Shown here piece by piece: positions 25,652 through 34,829 of a stretch of DNA of 64,000 nt. Below the pieces are notes generated by a model that worked only from the letters and a program-made list of their open reading frames with translations, ran no database searches and was not told where the DNA came from. The stretch covers positions 186,001 to 250,000 of the forward strand of contig CAKRCW010000001.1 of NCBI GenBank assembly GCA_934309145.1. The letters are read 5' to 3'. The translations under genes and the position numbers were made by a program. How positions within the stretch are numbered: the stretch's first letter is position 1; every line of letters begins with the position of its first letter. This stretch comes from an uncultured Lachnospiraceae bacterium. GTDB taxonomy: Bacteria; Bacillota; Clostridia; Lachnospirales; Lachnospiraceae.

Positions 25652-26503
25652 TTACTCTACAGTCATCATCGTGTTATCTATAAGACGTGCTTCTCCACCG
25701 ACATTAACGGCGATTGCACATAATATGTCTCCCTTAATCACATCAAGACTCTTCATTGTATTTACATCTACTATCTCAACGTAATCTATATCTGTAAGAG
25801 GCTCGCTCTCAATAAGCTCACGCATAGCCTTCTTAACCTTCTCGGCATCACGCTCGCCATCCTCTATCATCTTTCTTGCCATAAAGATTGACTTACTTAA
25901 TACAACTGCCTGTTTTCTTGATTCAGGAGAAAGGTAAGTATTTCTTGAGCTCTTGGCAAGTCCGTCAGCCTCACGGATTATAGGACAGCCGACAATCTCT
26001 ATGTCCATATTAAGGTCCTTAACCATTCTCTTTACAACTGCCAGCTGCTGAGCATCCTTCTCACCAAAATAAGCCCTGTCAGGCTTAACTATGTTAAATA
26101 ATTTATTGACAACTGTACATACTCCTCTGAAATGAACAGGTCTTGACAAACCGCAGAGTGCATTGGTAAGTCCGTTCATATCTACATATGAGCAAAAGCC
26201 CTCCTCATACATCTCCTCCGGCTCCGGATGGAAAATAAGCTTAGCTCCTGCCGCCTCAACGAGCTTGGAATCTGCCTCCAAATCTCTAGGATAGCTTGCT
26301 AAATCCTCTGTTGGTCCAAACTGCATCGGATTAACAAATATACTTACTACAACAGCATCATTTTCTGCTACTGCTCTCTTGATAAGGCTCTCATGTCCCT
26401 CATGGAGATATCCCATGGTTGGAACAAATCCTACAGTCTTTCCCTCTTTTCTCCAGGCCTTCACCTGCTCTCTGACTTCTTTAACAGTGGTTGCTATATC
26501 CAT
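25652..26503 (-). CDS. panC: Pantothenate synthetase
   Basis: The 283-residue enzyme joins pantoate and beta-alanine using ATP. It shows the nucleotide-binding MGYLHEGHESLI (HIGH-like), YFGEKDAQQ and KSSRNTYLS segments. It lies between panB and panD in the pantothenate operon and has normal length. Confidence 0.98.
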   Translation of the reverse strand: MDIATTVKEVREQVKAWRKEGKTVGFVPTMGYLHEGHESLIKRAVAENDAVVVSIFVNPMQFGPTEDLASYPRDLEADSKLVEAAGAKLIFHPEPEEMYEEGFCSYVDMNGLTNALCGLSRPVHFRGVCTVVNKLFNIVKPDRAYFGEKDAQQLAVVKRMVKDLNMDIEIVGCPIIREADGLAKSSRNTYLSPESRKQAVVLSKSIFMARKMIEDGERDAEKVKKAMRELIESEPLTDIDYVEIVDVNTMKSLDVIKGDILCAIAVNVGGEARLIDNTMMTVE

Positions 26504-26533
26504 CTTTCTCTTCCTCCGTCATTTTCTCGTATA

Positions 26534-27361
26534 TTAATATAATTTCTCTATAACATCATCATTTATCGCATATGTGTGCTTTGCCTCAGGATATGTGCCA
26601 GCCTTAACCTCACTTATATATCCCTTAAATGCCTCTGTCATAATCTTGCCTGTCTCAGCATATCTCTTAACAAACTTAGGTGTAAAATCACTGAACATGC
26701 CAAGCATATCTGCGTACACAAGCACCTGACCATCACAACCTGCGCCAGCTCCAATTCCTATTGTTGGTATAGAAAGCTTCTCTGTTGCAAGTGTTGCAAG
26801 CTTCTCAGGTACACACTCAAATACAACCGCAAATGCTCCTGCCTCCTCAACAGCAAGTGCATCCTCTATAAACTTCTTCGCAGCCGCCTCGCTCTTACCC
26901 TGTACCTTAAAGCCACCAAATGCATTGATATGCTGAGGTGTAAGACCTATATGTGCCACAACAGGTATTCCAGCCTCTGTGATAGCCTTAATCTGTGGAC
27001 ATACCTCTTTTCCACCCTCAAGCTTAACTGCCTGTGCCCTACCTTCCTTCATCAATCTTCCTGCATTGACAACTGCATCATAGACCGATGTCTGATAAGA
27101 CATAAATGGCATATCTATAACTACAAGTGCTTCCTTTGCACCTCTTGAAACAGCAGCTCCGTGATGTATCATATCCTCCATTGTAACTGACAATGTATCT
27201 TCATATCCAAGAATAACGTTGCCAAGAGAATCTCCAACTAAAATAGAATCAACTCCAGCCTCATCCATAAGTTTAGCTGTAGAATAATCATACGCTGTAA
27301 GCATTGTAAGCTTCTCGCCCTTTGCCTTAGCATCTGCAAATGTAAGTACTGTCTTTTTCAT
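26534..27361 (-). CDS. panB: 3-methyl-2-oxobutanoate hydroxymethyltransferase
   Basis: The 275-residue enzyme adds a hydroxymethyl group from methylene-tetrahydrofolate to ketoisovalerate, giving ketopantoate. Family motifs include LTAYDYSTAKLMDEAG, LVGDSLGN, HIGLTPQ and IGIGAGAGCDGQVLV. It is placed between the candidate ketopantoate reductase and panC, so the gene order follows the pathway. Confidence 0.98.
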   Translation of the reverse strand: MKKTVLTFADAKAKGEKLTMLTAYDYSTAKLMDEAGVDSILVGDSLGNVILGYEDTLSVTMEDMIHHGAAVSRGAKEALVVIDMPFMSYQTSVYDAVVNAGRLMKEGRAQAVKLEGGKEVCPQIKAITEAGIPVVAHIGLTPQHINAFGGFKVQGKSEAAAKKFIEDALAVEEAGAFAVVFECVPEKLATLATEKLSIPTIGIGAGAGCDGQVLVYADMLGMFSDFTPKFVKRYAETGKIMTEAFKGYISEVKAGTYPEAKHTYAINDDVIEKLY

Positions 27362-27386
27362 TTTGTAAAATTCCTCCTATATATAA

Positions 27387-28232
27387 CTAATATCTTAGCA
27401 GCTTCCTCAACTCATCATAATTTCTTCCTGATGCCTGCTCGGCTATATCAGAAAGCTCACCTGAAAGAAGGGCATAAACCTCTCTTATATCACCTGTAAG
27501 ATTACTCATATGATTATTGACTGTTTCCAAATCATATCTCGACACAGGTCCGGTAAGTGCGCTCTCGCAGCTTCCGTCAATAAGATTTGAAGCATTACTC
27601 TTAAATAAAGGCTTCATAGCCTCACACGCCTCTTCCATGCTAAATCCACATTCAGACATAAGTCTCATAGCCATATGATACAGACCGATAACAAGATTAC
27701 TTGAAAATACTGCCGCAGCATGATATTTAGGCTTATCCTCTGCACTGATGAACTTAACATTATGTCCAAGTCCCTCCATAGCACATTTAAAAAAATCCAT
27801 GTATCTGCTATCACCTTCAATTGTCATATAACACTCTCTGAAATTCTTATACGATTCAGTCTTGGAATTAACTGCATATATAGGATGTATCGAATAACCA
27901 TATATATGGCTCTTCATACCAGAAAAAACTTTTGAACCAATTGCCCCGCTTGTATGGCATAATATCTTATCCTCTACAATAGCTCCAAGTCTGTCCAGCT
28001 CATCTGCCATGACAGCTATCTGCCCATCGGGTACAGTTAAAAAAATAGCCTCCGATTCTTCCACCAGATTCCTTATGTCATCATAGTACTTAGTATCAGT
28101 AAATCTTGCAGCCTGTTTCGCACTCTCCGGATTCTTACTATAAAATCCGGTTACATCAAGGATATCACTTTCCTGAAAGTGCTTACCCAACGTGAAACCC
28201 ATCTTACCTGCACCAATAAATCCAATCCTCAT
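27387..28232 (-). CDS. Rossmann/DUF2520 oxidoreductase, candidate ketopantoate reductase (PanG type)
   Basis: This protein of about 281 residues has an N-terminal NADP-binding fold (IGFIGAGKMGFTLG) and a helical DUF2520 C-terminal domain (HAAAVFSSNLVIGLYH). No panE or ilvC is in this window, and the gene sits directly upstream of panB in an otherwise complete pantothenate operon. DUF2520 proteins in similar places have been described as an alternative ketopantoate reductase family named PanG; assignment here is by context and family. The ATG at 28232 follows GAAGGAAGG. It is first in the operon, behind a strong promoter. Confidence 0.8.
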   Translation of the reverse strand: MRIGFIGAGKMGFTLGKHFQESDILDVTGFYSKNPESAKQAARFTDTKYYDDIRNLVEESEAIFLTVPDGQIAVMADELDRLGAIVEDKILCHTSGAIGSKVFSGMKSHIYGYSIHPIYAVNSKTESYKNFRECYMTIEGDSRYMDFFKCAMEGLGHNVKFISAEDKPKYHAAAVFSSNLVIGLYHMAMRLMSECGFSMEEACEAMKPLFKSNASNLIDGSCESALTGPVSRYDLETVNNHMSNLTGDIREVYALLSGELSDIAEQASGRNYDELRKLLRY

Positions 28233-28334
28233 ACTATCACCTTCCTTCACTAATGCATATGCACGAAAGGAATCTGAATATATCGAATATGTGTATATTT
28301 CCGGTATGGTTTCTCTCGAATACCATCCACGAGG

Positions 28335-28363
28335 AATATATCATAAAATATGTTTCTTGTAAA
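28335..28363 (-). promoter_or_regulatory. Promoter of the pantothenate/CoA operon
   Basis: TTTACA, 17 nt, TATATT on the minus strand, directly downstream of the guaB terminator. It leaves a 5' leader of about 95 nt containing a small GGTAT...ATACC hairpin; no riboswitch class was recognised in it. Confidence 0.6.
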
Positions 28364-28419
28364 TAAAAAAGGCTTACACATCAAGTATTTTTTTTAGTAC
28401 ATAAATGATGTGTAAACCC
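28364..28419 (-). terminator. guaB terminator
   Basis: A stem (GGGTTTACACATCA with TGATGTGTAAGCC) around a loop of about 22 nt, followed on the minus strand by TTTTTTATTT. It separates guaB from the pantothenate operon. Confidence 0.85.
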
Positions 28420-28453
28420 ATTAAAATCTTATATATTCTGTTACTAAATATCC

Positions 28454-29905
28454 TTACTCTACACTGTAGTTAGGAGCCTCCTTGGTAATCTGGATATCAT
28501 GTGGATGGCTCTCCTTAAGTGATGCAGCAGAAATCTTAACAAACTCTGCCTTCTCGTGAAGCTCTTCAATAGTTGCCGCTCCACAATATCCCATACCTGA
28601 ACGAAGACCTCCAATAAGCTGGAATACTGTATCCTCAAGTGTTCCCTTATAAGCGACACGTCCCTCAACGCCTTCTGGAACAAGCTTCTTAGCATTTGAC
28701 TGGAAGTATCTGTCCTTACTGCCATTCTCCATAGCAGCTATAGAACCCATACCTCTGTATACCTTGTATTTTCTTCCCTGATATAACTCGAAGTCTCCAG
28801 GAGCCTCATCTGTACCTGCAAACAAGCTGCCCATCATACATACATTAGCACCAGCTGCAAGAGCCTTAGTTATATCTCCTGAATACTTAATACCACCATC
28901 AGCAATAACAGGAATTCCTGCCTCATAAGCAGCCTCGTATGCCTGCATAATAGCTGTAATCTGAGGAACACCGATACCTGCAACAACTCTTGTTGTACAT
29001 ATAGAACCAGGTCCGATACCAATCTTAACAGCATCTACACCCATATCTATCATTGCCTGAGTACCCTTCTTAGTAGCTACATTACCTGCGATAACATCAA
29101 GATCCGGATACTTCTCCTTAATCATCTTAAATGTCTTAAGTACATTTTCTGAATGACCATGTGCTGTATCTATGACAATAGCATCTACCTTAGATGATAC
29201 AAGCTCGTCAACTCTGTCACATATGTCTGGTGTAACACCTACCGCTGCTGCACACAAAAGTCTTCCCTGCGAATCCTTTGCAGCATGTGGATATTTAATC
29301 TGCTTCTCAATATCCTTGATTGTTATAAGTCCCTTAAGCATCATATTATCATCAACAATAGGAAGCTTCTCCTTACGGGCACGTCCAAGAATCTTCTTTG
29401 CCTCTTCTAAGGTAATACCCTCCTTAGCTGTGATAAGATTCTCAGATGTCATTGACTCCTTAATCTTCTTAGTATAATCTGTCTCAAACTTAAGGTCACG
29501 ATTTGTGATAATTCCTACAAGCTTACCATTCTCTGTGATTGGAACGCCAGATATACGGAACTTAGCCATGAGCTTATCTGCATCATCAAGTGTATGTTCT
29601 GGTGAAAGTGAAAATGGATCTGAGATAACACCATTCTCTGAACGCTTAACCTTGTCTACCTCTTCTGCCTGCTGCTGAATCGACATGTTCTTATGGATAA
29701 CTCCAATACCACCCTGTCTTGCCATAGCAATAGCCATTCTATGCTCTGTTACAGTATCCATGCCGGCACTCATAAGAGGAATATTTAGCTTAATCTTCTT
29801 AGTGAGCTGTGTTGTCAAAATAACATCATTCGGGATAACCTGTGAAAACTGTGGAACAAGTAATACGTCATCAAATGTAATTCCTTCGCCAATAATCTTT
29901 CCCAT
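28454..29905 (-). CDS. guaB: IMP dehydrogenase
   Basis: The protein of about 483 residues oxidises IMP to XMP, the committed step to GMP. It begins MGKIIGEGITFDDVLLVPQ, carries two CBS domains (about residues 95-205), the catalytic Cys in GIGPGSICTTRVVAGIG and the flap region GRVAYKG. I chose the ATG at 29905, the usual family N-terminus, preceded by AAAGGAAATGG. A TTGACA/TAGAAT promoter lies upstream and a terminator downstream, making it a single-gene unit. Confidence 0.97.
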   Translation of the reverse strand: MGKIIGEGITFDDVLLVPQFSQVIPNDVILTTQLTKKIKLNIPLMSAGMDTVTEHRMAIAMARQGGIGVIHKNMSIQQQAEEVDKVKRSENGVISDPFSLSPEHTLDDADKLMAKFRISGVPITENGKLVGIITNRDLKFETDYTKKIKESMTSENLITAKEGITLEEAKKILGRARKEKLPIVDDNMMLKGLITIKDIEKQIKYPHAAKDSQGRLLCAAAVGVTPDICDRVDELVSSKVDAIVIDTAHGHSENVLKTFKMIKEKYPDLDVIAGNVATKKGTQAMIDMGVDAVKIGIGPGSICTTRVVAGIGVPQITAIMQAYEAAYEAGIPVIADGGIKYSGDITKALAAGANVCMMGSLFAGTDEAPGDFELYQGRKYKVYRGMGSIAAMENGSKDRYFQSNAKKLVPEGVEGRVAYKGTLEDTVFQLIGGLRSGMGYCGAATIEELHEKAEFVKISAASLKESHPHDIQITKEAPNYSVE

Positions 29906-29970
29906 TTTTCCATTTCCTTTCATTCATTTTTACTTTTGTTCATAAATTTGTGTCATATTATTAAGAATTA

Positions 29971-29999
29971 ATTCTATCATTCTATAATCTGCGTGTCAA
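29971..29999 (-). promoter_or_regulatory. guaB promoter
   Basis: TTGACA, 17-nt spacer, TAGAAT on the minus strand, abutting the end of the CheX-like gene. Near-consensus, so strong expression is expected. Confidence 0.7.
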
Positions 30000-30001
30000 C
30001 C

Positions 30002-30478
30002 CTATTCCTGATACACACATATATATAAACCAATATATTCCCTGCCCTCATTCAGGAGCGGAATTTTTAATCCGTCTATATCTGTTTTAAGAATCAAATC
30101 ACTTCCATATACTGCAAGAGGAGGGGTAATATCTATAAGAATTCCCAATGTAGAAAATATCGTTGCTGTATTACCCATTATCATATTGCCAAGCTCATTT
30201 AAAGCCGATGATGACATCTCGTCAAGCTCCGTCACGGGCATTCCAAACATCATCTTAGATGCAATCTCTTTAGCAATATCATCTTCTATTGCAAGTATTA
30301 CCTGTCCCTTCATCTCTCCGACAATACCAACCTGAATGGCATATGTCAATTCCTTCAAGTGAAAATCTGTAAGCTCCGGCTTACCAACTGTCAGCTTCAC
30401 CTTAGTAACGCTTTCTACTACCGATATACTCGATTGCAAAAACGGATTAATATGTTTAACATCGATTGATGAACTCAT
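30002..30478 (-). CDS. CheX-like chemotaxis phosphatase domain protein
   Basis: The 158-residue protein is a stand-alone CheX/CheC-type domain. The E-x-x-N catalytic pair is in SALNELGNMIMGN and the second half has the expected GxxI strands. It would dephosphorylate CheY-P; a cheY gene is elsewhere in the window. It follows the LTA-synthase-like gene by about 42 nt, with a good GGAGAG site, and is probably read through from it, although no functional link to glycan assembly is evident. Confidence 0.88.
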   Translation of the reverse strand: MSSSIDVKHINPFLQSSISVVESVTKVKLTVGKPELTDFHLKELTYAIQVGIVGEMKGQVILAIEDDIAKEIASKMMFGMPVTELDEMSSSALNELGNMIMGNTATIFSTLGILIDITPPLAVYGSDLILKTDIDGLKIPLLNEGREYIGLYICVYQE

Positions 30479-30520
30479 TTATTCTCTCCTTACTGAAACA
30501 CTTATTTGTTTACTTACGAT

Positions 30521-32509
30521 TTACTTATATATAAAGCAATCTGTTGAGCTAAGTATATGCTTGGACTCATCTACCTGTTTGACAGTTATACTGTCTCCCT
30601 GCTTTATATCATCCACATTCTCAACCATAAGCTTGTTATGGTCTACATATACTGTATCAAGTGAATCATCACCATCATACACGACAGAAAACTCATTAAA
30701 ATTCTCTCCTGTGACAACAATATGTCCGCTCTCATTTTTGATGTCGGTTATAGAGATAATGTCAACACCACGCCTCATGTCACTTTCAGTAACAGGCGAC
30801 TCACCATCATAAATATAATCATCACCAAACAGCATATCATACGCTATAAGGCGGAGATTATCATCCTCTTCTTCTCCATCATATACCTTCTGTGCCTTCT
30901 GTGCATATCCCTCCGGAATATTCAGTGCCTCAAGAAGCTTTCTTGAAACCTGCCATGATGCAATATCCTCATCCTCAATATCAAGGCCCATATTATTAAC
31001 CATTACATACTCTGTCTGAAATAAATTACTATATGGCAGCTGCTCCTCACTTAAATTAAGCGAAGGTAAATGGTCTCCATATAAAACAAGCACATAATCC
31101 TCACCATAAGCATTTAACTCATCTACAAGGTCACCAATCATCTTATCCATCTCATATATCTGATTCACATAATAATGGAACTGCGGTTCAACCTCTTTGT
31201 CAGTATATGTCAGCTGTATATGATCCTCACACGAATCAGGCTCTGTCGGATAACGTCCATGTCCCTGTACGCTTATAGTAAATACAAAATCCTGTCCGTC
31301 AGTATCACGGAGACACTTCATAATATCGTTTATAAGGCTCTCATCCTTAGCCCAGCCTGTAGATGTGTACTGCACATCATACATATACTCAAGCGATATA
31401 AATGAATCAAATCCCATCTCATCATAAACATTCTGTCTGTCATAAAATGAGCCCTTATTGTTGTGGATAGCGTATGCCCCATAGCCCTGCTTCTTAAGAA
31501 GGCTGCACATACTCTCAACCGGCGTCTTATTAACTGTAGTCTTATATGGATACTCTCCAGCTCCAAAAAACGAAGACTTAAGTCCGGTTAATACTTCAAA
31601 CTCTGTATTAGCTGTACCTGCACCGAGTGCCGGAACTGTGAGATATCCTGATGGATATTCCGCCTTGAATTTGGTAAAATTAGGTAAAGGATTTTCGCTC
31701 ATCTCAAGTCCTTCAACCTGATTTGGATCAAAGAAGGATTCCAACTGAATAACAATTATATTAGGCTTGTTCACTTTTCCATAGGTATGAACATCATCTA
31801 AATCATCTTTTATCTCTTTCATTGTTGCCTCAGAATAATTATCCGGCTCGCTAATACCATTATCAATAATACTATTGGTAAAACAATACGCAAATCCATA
31901 ATCTCTATATGCATTTCCGAGGTTTGCAAAATCATCAGATATAATATTATGTTTTACATTAAAGTTTGTAAAAACTACAACTAAAACCCATGCAAGAACG
32001 CACACAAGCATGGTTCTCTTAACTTTTCTCTCGCCCTCAAACTTAGGTGTCTTTCTAAATAATATAACCAGGCCTGCTATAACAAGTACACCTGCAACAA
32101 CGAGTAATATCTGCTGCCACTTGGCAAAATATACATCAAGCATACTTATGACATCCTGAACCATAAGCAGGTCTATAGCTGCAAAAGGCGTAACTCTGTA
32201 GCCTAATACAACAAAATTAACGATTCCACAGGTAAGCCATATAGCACTTATGATAATAATTCCAAATACTCTTTTTCGTAAGAACAGTGCAAAAAGCATT
32301 GTAAAAAAGATGATTGAAACATTATACAGATAAACAAACGGAGAATTAATTACAAATGCAAAGCCTGCTATTATTGAGCGTCTTCCTAACATCTCTAAAA
32401 TTATCTCCATCACAAGTGCAATAATGAAGCAGGAAAATGTCCATGTGTGAATCGAATATACAAAAGCACTTTTAATCTTTCCTAATAATTTCAAAATTTT
32501 ATCTTTCAT
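30521..32509 (-). CDS. LTA synthase-family sulfatase (polyglycerol-phosphate synthase-like)
   Basis: The protein of about 662 residues has four to five N-terminal membrane helices (to about residue 190) and an extracellular alkaline-phosphatase-like domain. It has the metal-binding VIQLESFFDP, the Thr nucleophile in GAGTANTEFEVLTG and YGDHLPSL. This matches LtaS, which polymerises lipoteichoic acid from phosphatidylglycerol, or related phosphoglycerol transferases. A C-terminal beta domain of about 80 residues is additional. Several ATGs cluster at the start; 32509 has GGAG six nt upstream. Placement after two glycosyltransferases and DUF2304 suggests one surface-glycan operon. Confidence 0.9.
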   Translation of the reverse strand: MKDKILKLLGKIKSAFVYSIHTWTFSCFIIALVMEIILEMLGRRSIIAGFAFVINSPFVYLYNVSIIFFTMLFALFLRKRVFGIIIISAIWLTCGIVNFVVLGYRVTPFAAIDLLMVQDVISMLDVYFAKWQQILLVVAGVLVIAGLVILFRKTPKFEGERKVKRTMLVCVLAWVLVVVFTNFNVKHNIISDDFANLGNAYRDYGFAYCFTNSIIDNGISEPDNYSEATMKEIKDDLDDVHTYGKVNKPNIIVIQLESFFDPNQVEGLEMSENPLPNFTKFKAEYPSGYLTVPALGAGTANTEFEVLTGLKSSFFGAGEYPYKTTVNKTPVESMCSLLKKQGYGAYAIHNNKGSFYDRQNVYDEMGFDSFISLEYMYDVQYTSTGWAKDESLINDIMKCLRDTDGQDFVFTISVQGHGRYPTEPDSCEDHIQLTYTDKEVEPQFHYYVNQIYEMDKMIGDLVDELNAYGEDYVLVLYGDHLPSLNLSEEQLPYSNLFQTEYVMVNNMGLDIEDEDIASWQVSRKLLEALNIPEGYAQKAQKVYDGEEEDDNLRLIAYDMLFGDDYIYDGESPVTESDMRRGVDIISITDIKNESGHIVVTGENFNEFSVVYDGDDSLDTVYVDHNKLMVENVDDIKQGDSITVKQVDESKHILSSTDCFIYK

Positions 32510-32559
32510 AGTCTTCTCCATGTCAGTCATCGACATATTATAGTTATTTTATGCAAAAT

Positions 32560-33360
32560 TTATAATTCATTACTGCTTTGCCCTTTGGCATAGAACTTGA
32601 TAAGTCTGTCGGCAATAAACTTTGGCCAGAACTTCCTGTACATAGCGTAGTCCTCAGGAGTTCTGCCATCGCCCTCACCTATGACATTAGATGTTTCTGA
32701 GCCCTCATGAACCCTGTGTCCCATAACAGGCTTTGATACATAACAAAATGCACCCTTAAGCTTGGAGTATTTCTCCCATGCCTGCCAGTCCAAATCAGCT
32801 TTACAGCCAACCTCAAACGGTTCATCAGGAAGTCTCTTTCTCACATATGTTACCGACGGACAACATATGGCACAACCAAGTGAAAGCGAACGTCTCCTTA
32901 AGAAAATACTGTTCCATGTAAACCTTGGAATAAGAGGCATAAGCATAAGCTTCTTAATCTTAAGAAGCCTGTTGCTGTATACTCTCTCATTATTCCTTAT
33001 TTCATAATATGCCGTATGCGCAAGAATTGGATTTTTAACCTTATTGACAGCATCAAGAATACTGCTCAAATAATTCTCATCATATATATCATCCTGATGA
33101 GCAATCGTTATAAGCTCTGTATCCGCCTTAGAATATGCAAAATTCCAATCTGAGGCAATTCCCGGTGCTGCCTCATTCACATATAGCGGGATATTATATT
33201 CCTCTGCAATTTTCTCTATATAAGCATTCGGTGTTGAAGTAGCTATAAGTATGGAGCTCTTAACACTCTGCTTTAGCAAAGACCTTATGCATTTCTTAAG
33301 ATAAGGACTCTCTTTATACGCACACACCACAAACGTATGGTGCTCACCTGTATATAACAT
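32560..33360 (-). CDS. Family 2 glycosyltransferase
   Basis: The 266-residue protein has a GT-A fold with TFVVCAYKESPYLKKCIRSL at the start, the DxD-like motif in IAHQDDIYD and an acceptor region with DLDWQAWEKYSK. It lacks membrane helices and would act on the cytoplasmic side on a lipid- or protein-linked acceptor. It lies between DUF2304 and the LTA-synthase-like gene in the glycan operon. Donor and acceptor are unknown. Confidence 0.9.
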   Translation of the reverse strand: MLYTGEHHTFVVCAYKESPYLKKCIRSLLKQSVKSSILIATSTPNAYIEKIAEEYNIPLYVNEAAPGIASDWNFAYSKADTELITIAHQDDIYDENYLSSILDAVNKVKNPILAHTAYYEIRNNERVYSNRLLKIKKLMLMPLIPRFTWNSIFLRRRSLSLGCAICCPSVTYVRKRLPDEPFEVGCKADLDWQAWEKYSKLKGAFCYVSKPVMGHRVHEGSETSNVIGEGDGRTPEDYAMYRKFWPKFIADRLIKFYAKGQSSNEL

Positions 33361-33378
33361 AATTAATAATTCCTCACT

Positions 33379-33759
33379 TTATTGTTCTTTTGACTGCAAA
33401 TCAGAAACAAGCTTCTCCAAATCTCTCACTCTCTTCTCAAGCATTGCCTGAGTCTGTGTAAGTCCCCTTACCTTATCACTTAAGCCCGATGCAACCGAGG
33501 TAAGAAATAATATAATAAGAAGCAAAAAACATACTCCAACAAAAAATATTGCATTAACCTCAGAATATACACCTATAAGTGAGGTTGCCCATCTTATTAT
33601 TCCAGGGAATATTACACATATCAGCAACATAACGCCTGTAAGGAACCAAAGCAGTGAATACTTAAGGCTAAGCTTCCCCTTCTTCATAAGACATATAATA
33701 AACAGAAGGTATATCAAAACTCCGACGAGCAATATCACTCTAAATAAATTCGTCATCAT
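33379..33759 (-). CDS. DUF2304 membrane protein
   Basis: The 126-residue protein has three membrane helices (about residues 5-22, 32-52, 65-90) and a C-terminal coiled segment (LTQTQAMLEKRVRDLEKLVS). DUF2304 genes typically neighbour dolichyl-phosphate-type glycosyltransferases, as here, and are thought to assist lipid-linked sugar transfer. A GGAGG site precedes the ATG; six nt separate it from the upstream transferase. Confidence 0.88.
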   Translation of the reverse strand: MMTNLFRVILLVGVLIYLLFIICLMKKGKLSLKYSLLWFLTGVMLLICVIFPGIIRWATSLIGVYSEVNAIFFVGVCFLLLIILFLTSVASGLSDKVRGLTQTQAMLEKRVRDLEKLVSDLQSKEQ

Positions 33760-33765
33760 GTCAAA

Positions 33766-34467
33766 TTACCTCCACTTTTTTCCTACAATACGATATATAA
33801 GGATAGCTAAAGTAACCTTAATCATATAATAAACTGACTTTAGTGAGCTTATAGACGAAACTCCGCCTGTTCTCTCATTCATAACTACAGGAACTTCCTT
33901 TACAGTAAATCCACTTAAGCTTGTCGCAATAATAGACTCCGGCTCCGGATAATCCTGTGCATAATTCTCGGAGAAAAAATCAATAACATCCTTAGATGCT
34001 GCCCTGAATCCGCTTGTTGCATCTGTTATCTTAACATGTCCGCACATTCTAAGCACACCACATAACAGATTAATTCCAAGCCGTCTCATAAATGAAGTCT
34101 GGAAACCTTCCTTATTAATAAAACGCGAACCGATTACCAAATTGGCTTCACCATTTTTTATAGGTGCTGTAAGTGCATTTATATATTCTGCATTATGCTG
34201 TCCGTCTCCATCAAACTGAACCGCTATATCATAGCCATTTTCCTTGGCATATCTATATCCTGTCTGCATTCCGCCGCCTATACCGAGGTTAATGGGGAGT
34301 GACAGATAATTATATCCGTTCTCTTTACATATCTGTTCTGTATTGTCCGTAGAACAGTCATTGATAATTATATAATCTATATCAGGGCACTTGGTAGTAA
34401 GCGTAGTAACTGTATTTACAATATTCTCCGACTCATTATATGCCGGAATAATCACTAAAGTTTTCAT
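33766..34467 (-). CDS. Dolichyl-phosphate-mannose-synthase-type glycosyltransferase
   Basis: The protein of about 233 residues begins MKTLVIIPAYNESENI and shows DIAVQFDGDGQHN (the DxD site) and GSRF. This family loads a sugar on to polyprenyl phosphate at the membrane. The ATG at 34467 follows GCGAGGAAAAT; an earlier in-frame codon overlaps the promoter region. It opens the four-gene surface-glycan operon behind a consensus promoter. Confidence 0.92.
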   Translation of the reverse strand: MKTLVIIPAYNESENIVNTVTTLTTKCPDIDYIIINDCSTDNTEQICKENGYNYLSLPINLGIGGGMQTGYRYAKENGYDIAVQFDGDGQHNAEYINALTAPIKNGEANLVIGSRFINKEGFQTSFMRRLGINLLCGVLRMCGHVKITDATSGFRAASKDVIDFFSENYAQDYPEPESIIATSLSGFTVKEVPVVMNERTGGVSSISSLKSVYYMIKVTLAILIYRIVGKKWR

Positions 34468-34518
34468 ATTTTCCTCGCAAATGTATTCTAGGCAGCTATA
34501 ACTACCCACTCTGTATTG

Positions 34519-34547
34519 ATTATAAGCAAGGCAGATAGAAAAGTCAA
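34519..34547 (-). promoter_or_regulatory. Promoter of the surface-glycan operon
   Basis: TTGACT, 17 nt, TATAAT on the minus strand, about 50 nt ahead of the first glycosyltransferase start. Confidence 0.7.
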
Positions 34548-34561
34548 TTGTGGGTTACAAG

Positions 34562-34647
34562 TTCCCATATTTAACCTGTCTACAAATGTCTACAACTTAT
34601 TTCCAGACAGCAAATATGGGAAGCTAGTAAAATCAAGGCTTCCCATA
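34562..34647. repeat. Competing inverted repeats between tRNA-Gly and the glycan operon
   Basis: The segment AAATATGGGAA at 34612-34622 can pair either leftward with TTCCCATATTT at 34562-34572 (with an extra CTGTCT/AGACAG stem inside) or rightward with GCTTCCCATA at 34638-34647. The two hairpins exclude each other. They lie behind the tRNA and ahead of a promoter. Confidence 0.7.
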
Positions 34648-34658
34648 AAATAAAAAAG

Positions 34659-34730
<72 letters not shown>

Positions 34731-34782
34731 AAAAAACAATACTTATTATATCTTTTATGTCGTTTCCTCAACGACAAGACAT

Positions 34783-34811
34783 ATATTATCATATTGTTTT
34801 TTTAATGTCAA
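34783..34811 (-). promoter_or_regulatory. tRNA-Gly promoter
   Basis: TTGACA, 17 nt, TAATAT on the minus strand. The leader to the tRNA contains a small hairpin (TGTCGTT with AAACGACA) near 34758-34776. Confidence 0.6.
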
Positions 34812-34829
34812 CATATTTTTTCGTTTTTT

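Noticed and set aside
28233..28334. Possible riboswitch in the leader of the pantothenate operon
   Set aside because: Only a small hairpin is visible and it did not match a motif I can recall with confidence.
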